Origin: Marinoscillum sp. | GTDB lineage: Bacteria; Bacteroidota; Bacteroidia; Cytophagales; Cyclobacteriaceae | Direction: 5' to 3' | Assembly (NCBI GenBank): GCA_024305105.1 | Contig: JAMWZA010000027.1 | Location: 1-46,401 of the forward strand | Length of the DNA stretch: 46,401 bases | Shown: piece after piece, positions 17,624 to 26,648 of the stretch | Layout of the letters: every line of letters begins with the position of its first letter | Position numbering within the stretch: position 1 is the first letter of the stretch | Program-made: the position numbers and the translations under genes | The notes under the pieces: generated by a model | Database searches by the model: none | The model's input: only the letters and a program-made list of their open reading frames with translations | What the model was told of the DNA's origin: nothing

Positions 17624-18064
17624 ATGAAATTCATACTATTATTATCGGTGCTATTAAGCCTTACTTCTGTTGAGTTTGGTGAATTGGATGAGTTGAGGTG
17701 GTTGGTAGGCATATGGGAACGTACGGATATGAAACCAGGCAAGCAAGGGTTTGAAATTTGGGAACAAGAGGGTTCAAGGCTTAGTGGAATAGGTATTTCC
17801 ATGCAAGGGGCAGACACCACATTCGTTGAGATGCTAGGTATCAAAATCATTGATGGTGAACTGTATTACATAGCAGAAGTGCCACAAAACCCAAATCCTA
17901 CTTTGTTTAAAATAGTCGAATTGAGAGACGGTTTTGTGAAGTGTGAAAACCCCGAACACGATTTCCCGAAGGTAATCACCTATGAACGAAAACAGGATCA
18001 ATTGCAGGCTGTCATCTCAGGGAATGGTCAAACCATGTCATTTTCATTCCAAAAAATCAATTAG
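17624..18064 (+). CDS. Secreted DUF6265-like beta-barrel protein
   Basis: 146 residues with a short signal peptide (ILLLSVLLSLTSVEFG). The mature part starts with LRWLVGIWER, contains YIAEVPQNPNPTLFK and ends ENPEHDFPKVITYERK. This W-L-x-G-x-W start and N-P-x-H-D-F-P motif are typical of the lipocalin/calycin-like DUF6265 proteins found in Bacteroidota. Function unknown; likely periplasmic and possibly ligand binding. It begins 62 bases after the AraC gene. Confidence 0.65.
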   Translation: MKFILLLSVLLSLTSVEFGELDELRWLVGIWERTDMKPGKQGFEIWEQEGSRLSGIGISMQGADTTFVEMLGIKIIDGELYYIAEVPQNPNPTLFKIVELRDGFVKCENPEHDFPKVITYERKQDQLQAVISGNGQTMSFSFQKIN

Positions 18065-18110
18065 GTGTAATATTCAGATCAGAAAAGCTACTTACACTGA
18101 AATAACTTAG

Positions 18111-18272
18111 ATGATTATGGATGTGTTATTTGGAATTATTCTAGATGTGTTATTGCTGAGGTGGGTCAACCGAGAAGCTAACCCTTATCGAAAAGTCCTT
18201 GTAGTCGTAGGATTTATTCTTTTTGCTGTAGCTGTTGTTATAATTCTGTATGGTATAGTTGGTGGCTTTTGA
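18111..18272 (+). CDS. Short hydrophobic membrane protein (53 aa)
   Basis: An ATG at 18111 opens a 53-codon frame ending TGA at 18270-18272. It has a hydrophobic N-terminal segment (VLFGIILDVLLLRWV), a basic/polar turn (NREANPYRK) and a strong C-terminal helix (VGFILFAVAVVIILYGIVGG). Hydrophobic content and position just before a terminator support a real small membrane protein. No family recognised; function unknown. It may be co-transcribed with the DUF6265-like gene 46 bases upstream. Confidence 0.5.
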   Translation: MIMDVLFGIILDVLLLRWVNREANPYRKVLVVVGFILFAVAVVIILYGIVGGF

Positions 18273-18284
18273 TTGGAAAAGTAA

Positions 18285-18305
18285 AAAGGGCCATAAAGGC
18301 CCTTT
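18285..18305. terminator. Bidirectional terminator
   Basis: AAAGGGCC (18285-18292) and GGCCCTTT (18298-18305) form a perfect 8-bp stem with a 5-base ATAAA loop. It separates the convergent small membrane protein (+) and flotillin gene (-); A and T runs flank both sides, so it can serve both. Confidence 0.75.
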
Positions 18306-18310
18306 GATTA

Positions 18311-19780
18311 TTAACTGTCGGCACCAGAGGTAGGTGGATCTATCTTTTTGGTGGGTTTAGGGGTCTCTGACTTTTCTTCCTTAGCCTCCTTCACTTCTTC
18401 GGCCATTTGCTGAATTTCCTCAGTTGATTTGCCTTTCAGATAATCTGGAAGCTCCATTCCCGCCATTCCGAACATTTCCTGGAGAGGAGGAACAGATTTA
18501 TATAATCCCGAAATGAAGTTGGCAGTTGATGACTTGTCGTTCGTTCCATTGCCACTGTCCCATACGGTAACCTTATCAATCTTAATATTTTTGATTGCTT
18601 CAGTTTGTAGCTTGACCAACTCGTCTAGTTTGTCTGCTACAATTAGTAGTACCGCATCTCTTGAATTATTTCCAGCGGCCTCTACAATTTTCTTGAATCC
18701 TTCTGCTTGTTTGGTCAATACCTCATAGATACCCTTTGCTTCTGCTTCTTTCATAAAGAGAATCGCATCGGCTTCACCTCGTGCTTTGCGTCGGGTCATT
18801 TCAGCTTCTGCCTCTGCAGCGATTTCCACTTTTTCCTTATCTATTTGTGCAGGGATAACTATATCTGCAGTTTGGCTAGCCTTATCCCTTCTTGCACGTG
18901 CATTCTCCGCTTCTTGCTCCGCAGCGTATGCTTCTTCTAGGGCTTTAGCTGATTGCACTTTCTCAGCAGCAATCGCGATTTTTTGTGCCTCCGCTTCTTT
19001 TTCTCTTCTCAGAGCATCGGAGTTTGCAATGGTGATTTTCGCTGTGTTTTCTCCTTCTACGGCCATAGCATCTGCTGATGCTACTTTTACTCGTTGCTCC
19101 TGGTGCGCGTTGGCTTCTCCTATGGATCCATCACGTACTTTTTCAGCTACACTTTTTCGGGCATCGTTGATTGCCTTGGCAGCAGCTTCTTTACCCAACG
19201 CTTCGATGTAACCAGATTCATCTTTGATGTCGGTAACATTCACGTTGATCAGTTTCAATCCAATTTTTTTAAGTTCGGCCTCTACATTTGATGCTACATT
19301 AGCCAGGAACTTGTCTCGATTGTTATTGATTTCTTCAATGTCCATCGTCGCTACAACTAAGCGTAACTGACCAAAAATGATGTCTTTTGCCAGATCGTGG
19401 ATGTTTTCCTGAGAAAGCCCCAGCAGTCGTTCGGCAGCATTTGTCATAATACCCTCCTCAGTAGAGATCCCTACAGTGAATCGTGAAGGAACATCCACCC
19501 GAATATTCTGACGAGACAATGCATTGGTAAGCATCACTTCAATTGAAATTGGGGTGAGGTCTAGAAATTCGTAATCCTGAATAATCGGCCAGATAAATGC
19601 AGCACCTCCATGAATACACTTGGCTGATCTACCCAGATCATCTGACCCTTTACCCACTTTACCATATACTACGAGTATTCTGTCAGAAGGGCATCGTTTA
19701 TATCTTCGAAATAAGCCAATCAGTAGTACAAATACGAATATGACTACCGCGACAATAATGAGTAAGAAAGTACTTGACAT
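18311..19780 (-). CDS. Flotillin-like SPFH/Band 7 membrane scaffold protein
   Basis: 489 residues. One N-terminal membrane helix (LLIIVAVVIFVFVLLIGLF), an SPFH domain (about residues 30-200, with RILVVYGKVG, PSRFTVGIST and GLKLINVNVTDIKD), then a long Glu/Ala-rich coiled coil of the flotillin type with repeats such as EAEAQKIAIAAEKVQ and AEAEMTRRKARGEAD, and a polar tail. Flotillins organise detergent-resistant membrane patches at the inner membrane. The gene starts directly after the stop of the NfeD-like gene, the classic flotillin/NfeD pairing, so both probably form one complex. Confidence 0.93.
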   Translation of the reverse strand: MSSTFLLIIVAVVIFVFVLLIGLFRRYKRCPSDRILVVYGKVGKGSDDLGRSAKCIHGGAAFIWPIIQDYEFLDLTPISIEVMLTNALSRQNIRVDVPSRFTVGISTEEGIMTNAAERLLGLSQENIHDLAKDIIFGQLRLVVATMDIEEINNNRDKFLANVASNVEAELKKIGLKLINVNVTDIKDESGYIEALGKEAAAKAINDARKSVAEKVRDGSIGEANAHQEQRVKVASADAMAVEGENTAKITIANSDALRREKEAEAQKIAIAAEKVQSAKALEEAYAAEQEAENARARRDKASQTADIVIPAQIDKEKVEIAAEAEAEMTRRKARGEADAILFMKEAEAKGIYEVLTKQAEGFKKIVEAAGNNSRDAVLLIVADKLDELVKLQTEAIKNIKIDKVTVWDSGNGTNDKSSTANFISGLYKSVPPLQEMFGMAGMELPDYLKGKSTEEIQQMAEEVKEAKEEKSETPKPTKKIDPPTSGADS

Positions 19781-20365
19781 TTATTTTGATTTAGTAACTA
19801 TTAGAGTGTCATTGTTAGTGATGTCTGAGACGGTAACTACCGCTCCGGTGGGTAAGTCTTTTTTGTCATCTGTGATGGCATCCAATTCTCTAAGTGAACC
19901 CTGCACTTTAATGCTCACTTTCCCGATATTTTCTCTAGAGGCTCGTATGGGCAAATAAACTTCACCAATTCCTCCAATTGCATTCTTGAATGACATATTT
20001 CCAGAGTCAGTCAGTTTGCTAAAATAATAGAATATCAATGCCATGATGACCATCATACTAACCCCAGCCGCAAATGACCAAACCATGGTCTGACCAATAG
20101 ACATTCCTGATTCTAAGCAGGCAATCCCTGTCCAGGAAAATAAGGTGAAAAACCCAACGAAATTTTTGATGGTAAAGAATTGAAAGCCAGCTCCATCGTC
20201 CATTTCTACGTCATAGTCGGCAGAACCGTCATGATCCAGCTCACCACCAATAAATGTCATGACCGTCTGGATGAGGAAAATAAGGGTGAAAGGTATTGCC
20301 AACCCCCAATAAATCTGCTTAATGGTAGATAGAGAATCCCACCAGTCCGAAAAGTTAAAATCCAT
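19781..20365 (-). CDS. NfeD/YqiJ-like membrane protein, flotillin partner
   Basis: 194 residues. Three or four hydrophobic helices lie in the first ~120 residues (IYWGLAIPFTLIFLIQTVM, FVGFFTLFSWTGIACL, MVWSFAAGVSMMVIMALIF), followed by a C-terminal beta-rich OB-fold-like domain (AIGGIGEVYLPIRA, GSLRELDAI, PTGAVVTVSDI). This is the arrangement of YqiJ/NfeD-type partners that sit next to flotillin genes. Its stop abuts the flotillin ATG with no gap. Confidence 0.8.
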   Translation of the reverse strand: MDFNFSDWWDSLSTIKQIYWGLAIPFTLIFLIQTVMTFIGGELDHDGSADYDVEMDDGAGFQFFTIKNFVGFFTLFSWTGIACLESGMSIGQTMVWSFAAGVSMMVIMALIFYYFSKLTDSGNMSFKNAIGGIGEVYLPIRASRENIGKVSIKVQGSLRELDAITDDKKDLPTGAVVTVSDITNNDTLIVTKSK

Positions 20366-20554
20366 AATTAGCGGTTTAATTGCGATCTAAATTATGCATT
20401 TTTTGGAATTAATGGTTTAATCTTTTGAGGAAAGAACAATAAATCAATCAAGCAGAATTCATTATTTACAATTCCGAATTACTTAAAATATTCTTTCGTC
20501 TATTTTCAAAAACCATACACTTTCTCCTACCTTCGTAGCTTCATTTTTTGAGGT

Positions 20555-21862
20555 ATGCGACAGAAATTACTGAGAGACGGAGCGAGTGAGTTGTCCTATG
20601 AGATTCGGGGGATTGTGAAGAAAGCAGAGCAACTCGAACTGCTGGGATATGAAATCCTTTGGGAAAATATTGGAGACCCTATTCAGAAGAACCACAAGCT
20701 TCCTGAATGGATGAAGGACATTATTGCAGGATTGCTCTACCAGGACAATACCTATGGGTATAGTCATTCCAAGGGAGTGCTGTCTACGCGTCAGTTTCTG
20801 GCAGATTTGAATAATAACCGCGGAGGCGCACAAATTGATGCTCAGGATATCACCTTCTTCAATGGTCTCGGTGATGCCATCCAAAAGATTTATCAATACT
20901 TGCTGGCGACCTCACGGGTGATAGGCCCTTCTCCAGCCTATTCCACTCATTCATCTGCTGAGGCAGGTCATGCCAATCATCATCCAATTACCTACAAACT
21001 GGACCCAGATAACTCGTGGTATCCAGACATGGATGATCTGTATAATAAAGTAAAGTATAATCCGAGTATTGTTGGGATACTGATTATTAATCCAGACAAT
21101 CCCACTGGGATGGTTTACCCAAAAGAGATCCTTCAGCGGATGGTGGATATCGCCAAAGAGTTTGATCTCTTTTTGATCTGTGATGAGATTTATATGAACA
21201 TCATTTACAATGGAGCGGAGACCTGTACCCTGGCCGAGGTGGTTGGTGATGTGCCGGCGATCTCGCTAAAAGGGATTTCTAAGGAGTTTCCATGGCCAGG
21301 AGCTCGATGTGGTTGGGCCGAATATTACAACAGAACGAGTGACCGTGAGTTTGCCCGATTATGCGAGACCATCGATAATGCGAAAATGATTGAGGTTAGC
21401 TCCACAAAGTTGCCTCAGTTATCAATACCGCTAATCATGCAGGATGAACGCTATCCAGCATTTATTCATGAGACGAAAGAGAAAATTGGTCGCCGAAGTG
21501 CGTACTTAAATGAGGTGTTTAGCGATGTGCCATACGTCAAGTTTAATCAGACAAATGGTGCTTTTTACAATACCATGATTTTCGAGCCAGGCGTCCTGAA
21601 CGCCAACCAAAGGTTAAGAATCGATGACCCGAAAGTTCAAGAGCTTTTGGATAGCTGGTTAGATAGTAGCAGCATGACACTTGATAAGCGTTTTGTCTAT
21701 TACCTATTGGCGGCTAAACAAGTGTGTATCGTGCCGATTTCTTCTTTTGCATCGGACTTGCTTGGATTCAGACTGACGCTGTTGGAAGAAAATGAAGAAC
21801 TGATCGATAGAACATTTCATCGAATCAAAGATGGCGTGATGGAATACTGTGAGTCGGTTTAG
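20555..21862 (+). CDS. Class I/II pyridoxal-phosphate aminotransferase, alanine-transaminase-like
   Basis: 435 residues, fold type I. PLP-site features are visible: NGLGDAIQKIYQ near the phosphate loop, NPDNPTGMVYP with the cofactor-contacting Asn, ICDEIYM with the Asp that contacts the pyridine nitrogen, and catalytic Lys243 in SLKGISKEFPWPGARCGW. The N-terminal YEIRGIVKKAEQLELLGYEILWENIGDP resembles the AlaA/alanine aminotransferase group, so pyruvate/alanine or a related pair is likely; exact substrate uncertain. Single gene, no operon partner evident. Confidence 0.85.
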   Translation: MRQKLLRDGASELSYEIRGIVKKAEQLELLGYEILWENIGDPIQKNHKLPEWMKDIIAGLLYQDNTYGYSHSKGVLSTRQFLADLNNNRGGAQIDAQDITFFNGLGDAIQKIYQYLLATSRVIGPSPAYSTHSSAEAGHANHHPITYKLDPDNSWYPDMDDLYNKVKYNPSIVGILIINPDNPTGMVYPKEILQRMVDIAKEFDLFLICDEIYMNIIYNGAETCTLAEVVGDVPAISLKGISKEFPWPGARCGWAEYYNRTSDREFARLCETIDNAKMIEVSSTKLPQLSIPLIMQDERYPAFIHETKEKIGRRSAYLNEVFSDVPYVKFNQTNGAFYNTMIFEPGVLNANQRLRIDDPKVQELLDSWLDSSSMTLDKRFVYYLLAAKQVCIVPISSFASDLLGFRLTLLEENEELIDRTFHRIKDGVMEYCESV

Positions 21863-21972
21863 AAATGGTTTGCCAGATATTCTTTGGCGTTCATTACAGG
21901 GATTTGTGACAGTTTGAAGTCCTTTTGATTATTGCTTCTACATTATTTTTGAATTCATCTTCGTATAAGTTG

Positions 21973-22836
21973 TCAATCAAAAATCACCGTCTTATTGTTG
22001 TGAACTAAAGTTTTGCGCTGAAGGTGTGTCCAAATGCCACGTGACAACACGATTTTTTCAAGATCTTTTCCTTTTCGAATCAGATCTTCCACAGTGTCTT
22101 TATGGGTTATCTTAGCAACATCCTGTTCCAGGATTGGTCCGGCATCAAGGTCTGCTGTCACATAGTGGCTGGTAGCACCAATGATTTTTACGCCACGTTC
22201 GTAAGCTCTATGGTACGGTTTAGCTCCGGCAAATGCAGGAAGAAAGCTGTGGTGGATGTTGATGATTTTATTGGGGTAAGCATTGATGAAATTGTCACTT
22301 AAAATCTGCATGTATCTGGCCAAAATTAGAAAATCAATGTTCAGCTCGGTAAGCAGTGTCATTTGCGCAGCTTCGATTTCAGCTTTATTCTCCTTTGTTA
22401 CTTCGAAATGATAGAATGGAATATCGTAGCGCCTGGCAACTTCTTCATGGGTCTGGTGATTGGAGATGATCGCAGGAATCTCTACCTGCCACTCTCCTGA
22501 ATAATGCCTGGATAAGATGTCATACAAACAATGAGAAGCTTTGGATACGAAGATGGCCATGCGTGGCTTTTTGTCCGTGAAATGGAGCTGCCACTGCATG
22601 TCATATTTGGTAGCAATCTGCTCGGCAAATGCTTCACGAATCTGGTCTTTGGGAATATCAAATGCTTCTAACTCCCATTTCACTCGCATGAAGAAAATGC
22701 CTTCTATTTTCTCTACATGTTCATCCAGGTCGATAATGTTTCCATTATGCTCAAATAGGAAGTGTGTAATCGTGCTGATCAGTCCTTTGCGGTCTGTGCA
22801 GTGAATCAGTAAAATGGCGTGATTTTTTTGGCCCAT
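21973..22836 (-). CDS. purU: Formyltetrahydrofolate deformylase
   Basis: 287 residues from the ATG at 22836 (an in-frame TTG at 22845 is less likely). Hydrolyses 10-formyl-THF to formate and THF, balancing one-carbon pools and feeding PurT-type purine synthesis. An N-terminal ACT domain (HCTDRKGLISTITHFLFEHNGNI) precedes a formyltransferase-fold domain with the catalytic triad region: NIHHSFLPAFAGAKPYHRAYERG carries the His, and TADLDAGPILEQD the Asp. Length matches the family. The 110 bases on its 3' side hold nothing clear. Confidence 0.95.
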   Translation of the reverse strand: MGQKNHAILLIHCTDRKGLISTITHFLFEHNGNIIDLDEHVEKIEGIFFMRVKWELEAFDIPKDQIREAFAEQIATKYDMQWQLHFTDKKPRMAIFVSKASHCLYDILSRHYSGEWQVEIPAIISNHQTHEEVARRYDIPFYHFEVTKENKAEIEAAQMTLLTELNIDFLILARYMQILSDNFINAYPNKIINIHHSFLPAFAGAKPYHRAYERGVKIIGATSHYVTADLDAGPILEQDVAKITHKDTVEDLIRKGKDLEKIVLSRGIWTHLQRKTLVHNNKTVIFD

Positions 22837-22898
22837 AAGGTTCAAATTAACAAATAATGGGGCTGACTATTTTTAGGAAAGTAAATCTATCTAAGCTT

Positions 22899-23501
22899 TT
22901 AGGAAAAATCAGGTAGTTTCCATTGGTATTTTACTGCTAATACACGAAAAAGCACGATGAAAACAGAGGTTATGGCCACATTTAACACTTGACCAATGCC
23001 GAATGAATCTAGTGAAACATAGACAATTCCACCTGCTATGCAGGTGAGTGCATAAATCTCCTGACGGAAGATCAGAGGGATTTCATTACAGACAATGTCC
23101 CGAATAACTCCACCGAAAACCGCCGAGACCATTCCCATCATGATAGCGATGGCTGGATGTACACCAAGAGTCAATGCCTTTTGCAGGCCGAGTACTGTGA
23201 AGACAGCAATACCTACAGTATCAAACATGAAGAACGTTCGGCGTAGCTTCAATACTGCGCGGTTAAAAAACATGGAAATAATAACACCTGAGCCTATCAT
23301 GATCAGATAGATCAAGTCGTTCATCCATCCGACAGGAGTGCTTCCAAGAAGCACATCTCTAACCGTACCACCACCAATAGCCGTAATAAAACCTACCGCT
23401 GCAATTCCAAACAAGTCGAGTTTCTTATCACGTCCGGCAAGCGCTCCACTAATGGCAAACACCATGGTGCCCACAATATCAATAAAATAGAGAATGTTCA
23501 C
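22899..23501 (-). CDS. TRIC/UPF0126-family membrane protein (YicG-like)
   Basis: 200 residues, seven predicted helices, starting at a GTG. Two copies of the glycine motif are visible, GGGTVRDVLLG and GGVIRDIVCNEIPLIF, as in the duplicated three-helix repeat of prokaryotic TRIC cation channels and YicG. Proposed role: potassium or other small-molecule channel, possibly glycine-related in some bacteria. It is downstream of purU on the same strand with 62 bases between them reversed in order, so co-transcription is not evident. Confidence 0.88.
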   Translation of the reverse strand: MNILYFIDIVGTMVFAISGALAGRDKKLDLFGIAAVGFITAIGGGTVRDVLLGSTPVGWMNDLIYLIMIGSGVIISMFFNRAVLKLRRTFFMFDTVGIAVFTVLGLQKALTLGVHPAIAIMMGMVSAVFGGVIRDIVCNEIPLIFRQEIYALTCIAGGIVYVSLDSFGIGQVLNVAITSVFIVLFRVLAVKYQWKLPDFS

Positions 23502-23519
23502 ATGGCGAATTTATAAGAA

Positions 23520-23834
23520 TCAGGGTAGCTGGAGCGCTTTTTTTAGAAATTCGTTGAGTGGCTGAATGGTCTGAAAATGTGCAAAAATCAAATCGTCTGC
23601 CTGATCATTGTGTAAAACCTCATGGATCGGCAATTTAGTCATGGTGTAAAATTGCTTGTTAGCAATGTATGGAGTTTTCTCTTGTGTCTTTTCAAAGGAC
23701 TTATCGAGCCTTTTGGCTTGCTCTCCCTGAAGTCCGCCAAATGTCGACTTGAATGGTGACTGATTTGATATGGAGATGAATTCTTTCGTTTTCTTAATGA
23801 CCAGGTATATTGAGCAGCGGAGAACTAATCCTGA
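23520..23834 (-). pseudogene. Conserved-looking open frame without a standard start codon
   Basis: On the minus strand a frame is open from the TGA at 23835-23837 to the TGA at 23520-23522, about 104 codons, with protein-like content: IYLVIKKTKEFISISNQSPF, EQAKRLDKSFEKTQEKTP, YIANKQFYTMTKLPIHEVLH and LNEFLKKALQLP. Codon use looks coding. It overlaps the end of queG by a few bases. Before the internal Met (TMTKLPIHE) there is no ATG, GTG or TTG; a CTG is the best alternative. So it is either a gene starting at an unusual codon coupled to queG, or one that has lost its start. Product unknown. Confidence 0.4.
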
Positions 23835-24754
23835 TCAGAGCTGAGAAAATCAATGTTTCGTTTGAGTCCAGCATATTTGGTCCGTTTTACAGCTGATTTT
23901 TTAAAGACCTTACGGAATACCTCTTCGGTCATTTCTTCCCAATCCTGTTTGGAAAAATCTTCCCAGCCCTGAGGTTGGAAGGCAGGTTCTTGATGGGGTT
24001 TAGAAAAACGATTCCAGGGGCATACATCCTGGCAGATATCACAGCCGAAAGCCCAGCCTTCCATCTTGTCTTTAAAATCCGAAGGAATTTCTTCCTTGAG
24101 TTCGATGGTGAGGTAGGAAATGCACCGGCTTCCATCTACCACGTAAGGTTCGGGGATCGCATTCGTCGGGCAAGCATCCTGACAGGCTGTACAGGTGCCA
24201 CAGTAATCTTTCATGGGACCATCGGCCTCTAGTTCCAAATCAATGATCAACTCTGCCAGAAAGAAAAAGCTACCCACCTCTCTGTTAAGAAGTAATGAGT
24301 TTTTGCCAACCCAGCCAAGACCACTTTTGGCAGCCCAGGCACGTTCATGAACTGGTGCACTATCTACAAATACCCGACCTTCTACAGCTCCTAGTTGCTC
24401 CTGAAGGCGATGCATTAATTCTTTGAGTTTGTCCTTGACGGCAAAATGATAGTCTTGTCCGTAAGCGTATTTAGCAATTTTAGGTTGATCGTCAGATTGA
24501 TGGGTTTTTTGTGGATAATAGTTATAAATCAGCGACACTACCGATTTTGCACCCGGAACAAGCTTGGTAGGGTCGAGGCGCTTGTCAAAATGATTTTCCA
24601 AATAGCCCATTTTTCCCTGGTAGCCCCGTTTTAGCCACTCTTCTAGTCGGGGTTCTTCTTCTTCCAAAAATTGCGCTTTGGAAATGCCACAGAATGAAAA
24701 GCCCAATTCAGAGGCAAGTGATTTGACCAGATGGGTGTTGTTGCTCGTGCTCAC
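23825..24754 (-). CDS. queG: Epoxyqueuosine reductase
   Basis: 309 residues starting at a GTG. Catalyses the last step of queuosine tRNA modification, reduction of epoxyqueuosine with cobalamin and two 4Fe-4S clusters. Visible: the cobalamin-binding/active-site region [20 protein letters not shown] with the catalytic Asp, WVGKNSLLL, the first cluster motif [12 protein letters not shown] and the second [13 protein letters not shown]. Length and motif order fit QueG without the extra HEAT-repeat tail. The open frame at its 3' end may be coupled to it. Confidence 0.96.
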   Translation of the reverse strand: MSTSNNTHLVKSLASELGFSFCGISKAQFLEEEEPRLEEWLKRGYQGKMGYLENHFDKRLDPTKLVPGAKSVVSLIYNYYPQKTHQSDDQPKIAKYAYGQDYHFAVKDKLKELMHRLQEQLGAVEGRVFVDSAPVHERAWAAKSGLGWVGKNSLLLNREVGSFFFLAELIIDLELEADGPMKDYCGTCTACQDACPTNAIPEPYVVDGSRCISYLTIELKEEIPSDFKDKMEGWAFGCDICQDVCPWNRFSKPHQEPAFQPQGWEDFSKQDWEEMTEEVFRKVFKKSAVKRTKYAGLKRNIDFLSSDQD

Positions 24755-24763
24755 GACCCAAAG

Positions 24764-25036
24764 TTATTTTTTGTCTGCATGTCCCAGGCTTTTCTGGGGG
24801 GCTATTTTGTCCCTTACCAACTGCTTCAGTTCGGTGATTTCAGGAAAACGGCCCTCCTTCTTTCTCGAGAATATCAGATCGTCATTGGCATACACATTGA
24901 AAATGCCGCCAGTTCCTTGTTTTAAGGTCACTTCCGATAACTCCTCCGTAAATGTGGATAGGAGTTCTTGTGACATCCAGATCGCACGCATCATCCATCG
25001 GCAAAGTTTGCAGTATTCTATTGTGACATTATTCAT
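24764..25036 (-). CDS. SelT/SelW/SelH-family (Rdx) thioredoxin-like protein
   Basis: 90 residues. It begins with IEYCKLCRW, a CxxC in the position of the Cys-x-x-Sec of selenoprotein W, followed by helix and strands and GTGGIFNVYANDDLIFSRKKEGRFP, the family's hallmark G-x-F-x-V and R-K-x-x-G-x-F-P region. It has Cys, not Sec. The family is thought to act in thiol redox exchange; partner unknown. It ends just before queG and is divergent from the YeiH-type transporter. Confidence 0.85.
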   Translation of the reverse strand: MNNVTIEYCKLCRWMMRAIWMSQELLSTFTEELSEVTLKQGTGGIFNVYANDDLIFSRKKEGRFPEITELKQLVRDKIAPQKSLGHADKK

Positions 25037-25110
25037 AAATTAAAGTTACCATCTAATTAATCATTTATATAGTTCTAAATTTTAAATTGGGCTTGAATAA
25101 CCTGAATCAT

Positions 25111-26445
25111 ATGCGTTGGACAGAAGATTTTGTGGCGATTACCTTAGGAGCATTTTTACTGCTCTTTGGTGCAACCTACTTTTTGATTTTGCCGCTAGGT
25201 GATATTTACATTTTCGAAGCGATGGATGGAATCAAAGCCATGTCCGTCAAGTTGGATACCTGGAACACCAATCCATGGCAGGCATTCGAGTTTAAATGGT
25301 TCGGGTCTATTCTTCTGCTCATTTTTTTTGTGCTTGTACTGGGATTTGGTACCACTCGCCTCACCGAACGATTTGGTGCGTTTGCAAAAGCTTTTGTTGT
25401 GATTTTCCTGCTGGCCTTGCTGTCATTTCTGTTGGCTAGTCAGTCAGATTTTAAAGCCGCTGGTTTAGGTTATGCACTTTGGGCCATTGCCATTGGAATA
25501 TTTATTAGCAATGTAATAGGTGTGCCTGAATGGTTGAAGGCAGGACTAAAACATGAGCTGTTCATAAAGACAGGCTTGGTCTTGTTGGGAGCTGAAGTTT
25601 TGTTTGGAAAGGTGCTGGCCATAGGTTTGCCTGGACTGTTTGTGGCCTGGGTGGTTACCCCGGTTGTGCTGGTTACTACTTTCTGGTTTGGTCAACGGAT
25701 ATTAAAGATTGGGTCAAAAAGTTTAAATATTACCATCAGCGCAGACATGTCGGTATGTGGTGTGTCTGCGGCCATAGCCGCGGCGGCTGCTTCCAAAGCG
25801 AAAAAAGAAGAACTGACAACAGCTATTGGCTTGTCCATGGTATTTACTTCTATCATGATGGTGGCCATGCCTGCCTTAATTAAAGCATTGGAAATGCCTG
25901 AAGTTTTGGGAGGTGCGTGGATCGGAGGTACGGTGGATGCTACAGGAGCTGTAGTGGCTGCTGGAGCTTTTCTGGGAGATACAGCAATGAATGTGGCAGC
26001 AACCATTAAAATGATTCAGAACATATTGATAGGTGTAATGGCTTTTGGTGTGGCAATTTATTGGTCAGCTAAGGTGGAAAAGACAGAAGGAAAAACGGTT
26101 TCAGCGATAGAAATCTGGAAGCGATTCCCAAAGTTCATATTGGGCTTCATCGGAGCTTCAATCATTTTCTCTATTGTTCAGCAATTATTGTCACCAGAAG
26201 ACTCAGTTGCAATGATCGAAAAGGGAGTGTTCCTGTTTTCTAAATCCATGCGAGGTTGGCTATTTTGTCTGGCTTTCGTGAGCATTGGGTTATCGACTAA
26301 CTTCAAAGAGCTAAAAAGTCAGTTTTCAGGAGGTAAGCCATTAATTCTATACGTTTCTGGGCAACTTCTCAATATTCTGCTGACACTACTCATGGCCTGG
26401 ATCATGTTTTACAAAGTGTTCCCGGAGATAACAGAAACACTATGA
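25111..26445 (+). CDS. YeiH-type putative sulfate exporter family transporter
   Basis: 444 residues from the ATG at 25111 (TTG at 25087 also in frame). About ten or eleven hydrophobic helices. Family motifs include GYALWAIAIGIFISN, TGLVLLGAEVLFGK, SADMSVCGVSAAIAAAAASKAKKEEL, GGAWIGGTVDATGAVVAAGAFLGDTA and FVSIGLSTNFKEL, typical of the Cons_hypoth698/YeiH group. Substrate is not established; sulfate or taurine-derived export is suggested for relatives. The stop overlaps the next ATG (ATGA), so the small downstream protein is translationally coupled. Confidence 0.85.
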   Translation: MRWTEDFVAITLGAFLLLFGATYFLILPLGDIYIFEAMDGIKAMSVKLDTWNTNPWQAFEFKWFGSILLLIFFVLVLGFGTTRLTERFGAFAKAFVVIFLLALLSFLLASQSDFKAAGLGYALWAIAIGIFISNVIGVPEWLKAGLKHELFIKTGLVLLGAEVLFGKVLAIGLPGLFVAWVVTPVVLVTTFWFGQRILKIGSKSLNITISADMSVCGVSAAIAAAAASKAKKEELTTAIGLSMVFTSIMMVAMPALIKALEMPEVLGGAWIGGTVDATGAVVAAGAFLGDTAMNVAATIKMIQNILIGVMAFGVAIYWSAKVEKTEGKTVSAIEIWKRFPKFILGFIGASIIFSIVQQLLSPEDSVAMIEKGVFLFSKSMRGWLFCLAFVSIGLSTNFKELKSQFSGGKPLILYVSGQLLNILLTLLMAWIMFYKVFPEITETL

Positions 26446-26648
26446 AAAGGCTGCTGAAAACCATTCTATTTTTTGGGGCGATCCTAATTCTCCAGCAAGG
26501 AATCCATCACTCAAGCCAATTCTTCTTTGAAGAAGAGCGAAATGTCATTGATACGAATAACATGGAGCCTTCACTTTTCTTTTACACCGATAGTGAACAT
26601 GCGTTGAATGCGGAGAAAAAGGTTCGCAATCAAATTAATGAACAATGA
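26442..26648 (+). CDS. Small membrane-anchored or secreted protein coupled to the YeiH-type transporter
   Basis: 68 residues: a hydrophobic N-terminal segment (TILFFGAILILQQGI) and a polar tail ending NAEKKVRNQINEQ. No known domain. It starts at ATGA overlapping the transporter stop, and its end overlaps the convergent GH9 gene by 14 bases. The coupling suggests it works with the transporter, for example as an accessory subunit. Confidence 0.6.
   Translation: MKRLLKTILFFGAILILQQGIHHSSQFFFEEERNVIDTNNMEPSLFFYTDSEHALNAEKKVRNQINEQ

Noticed and set aside
18786-19211. A 141-codon Ala/Ser-rich frame antisense to the flotillin gene
   Set aside because: It is a by-product of the Glu/Ala-rich coiled-coil codons on the other strand; its composition is low complexity and it has no start or context support.
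21863-21972. Small minus-strand frames between the aminotransferase and purU
   Set aside because: Fewer than 35 codons each, with stops in every frame and no start or family support.
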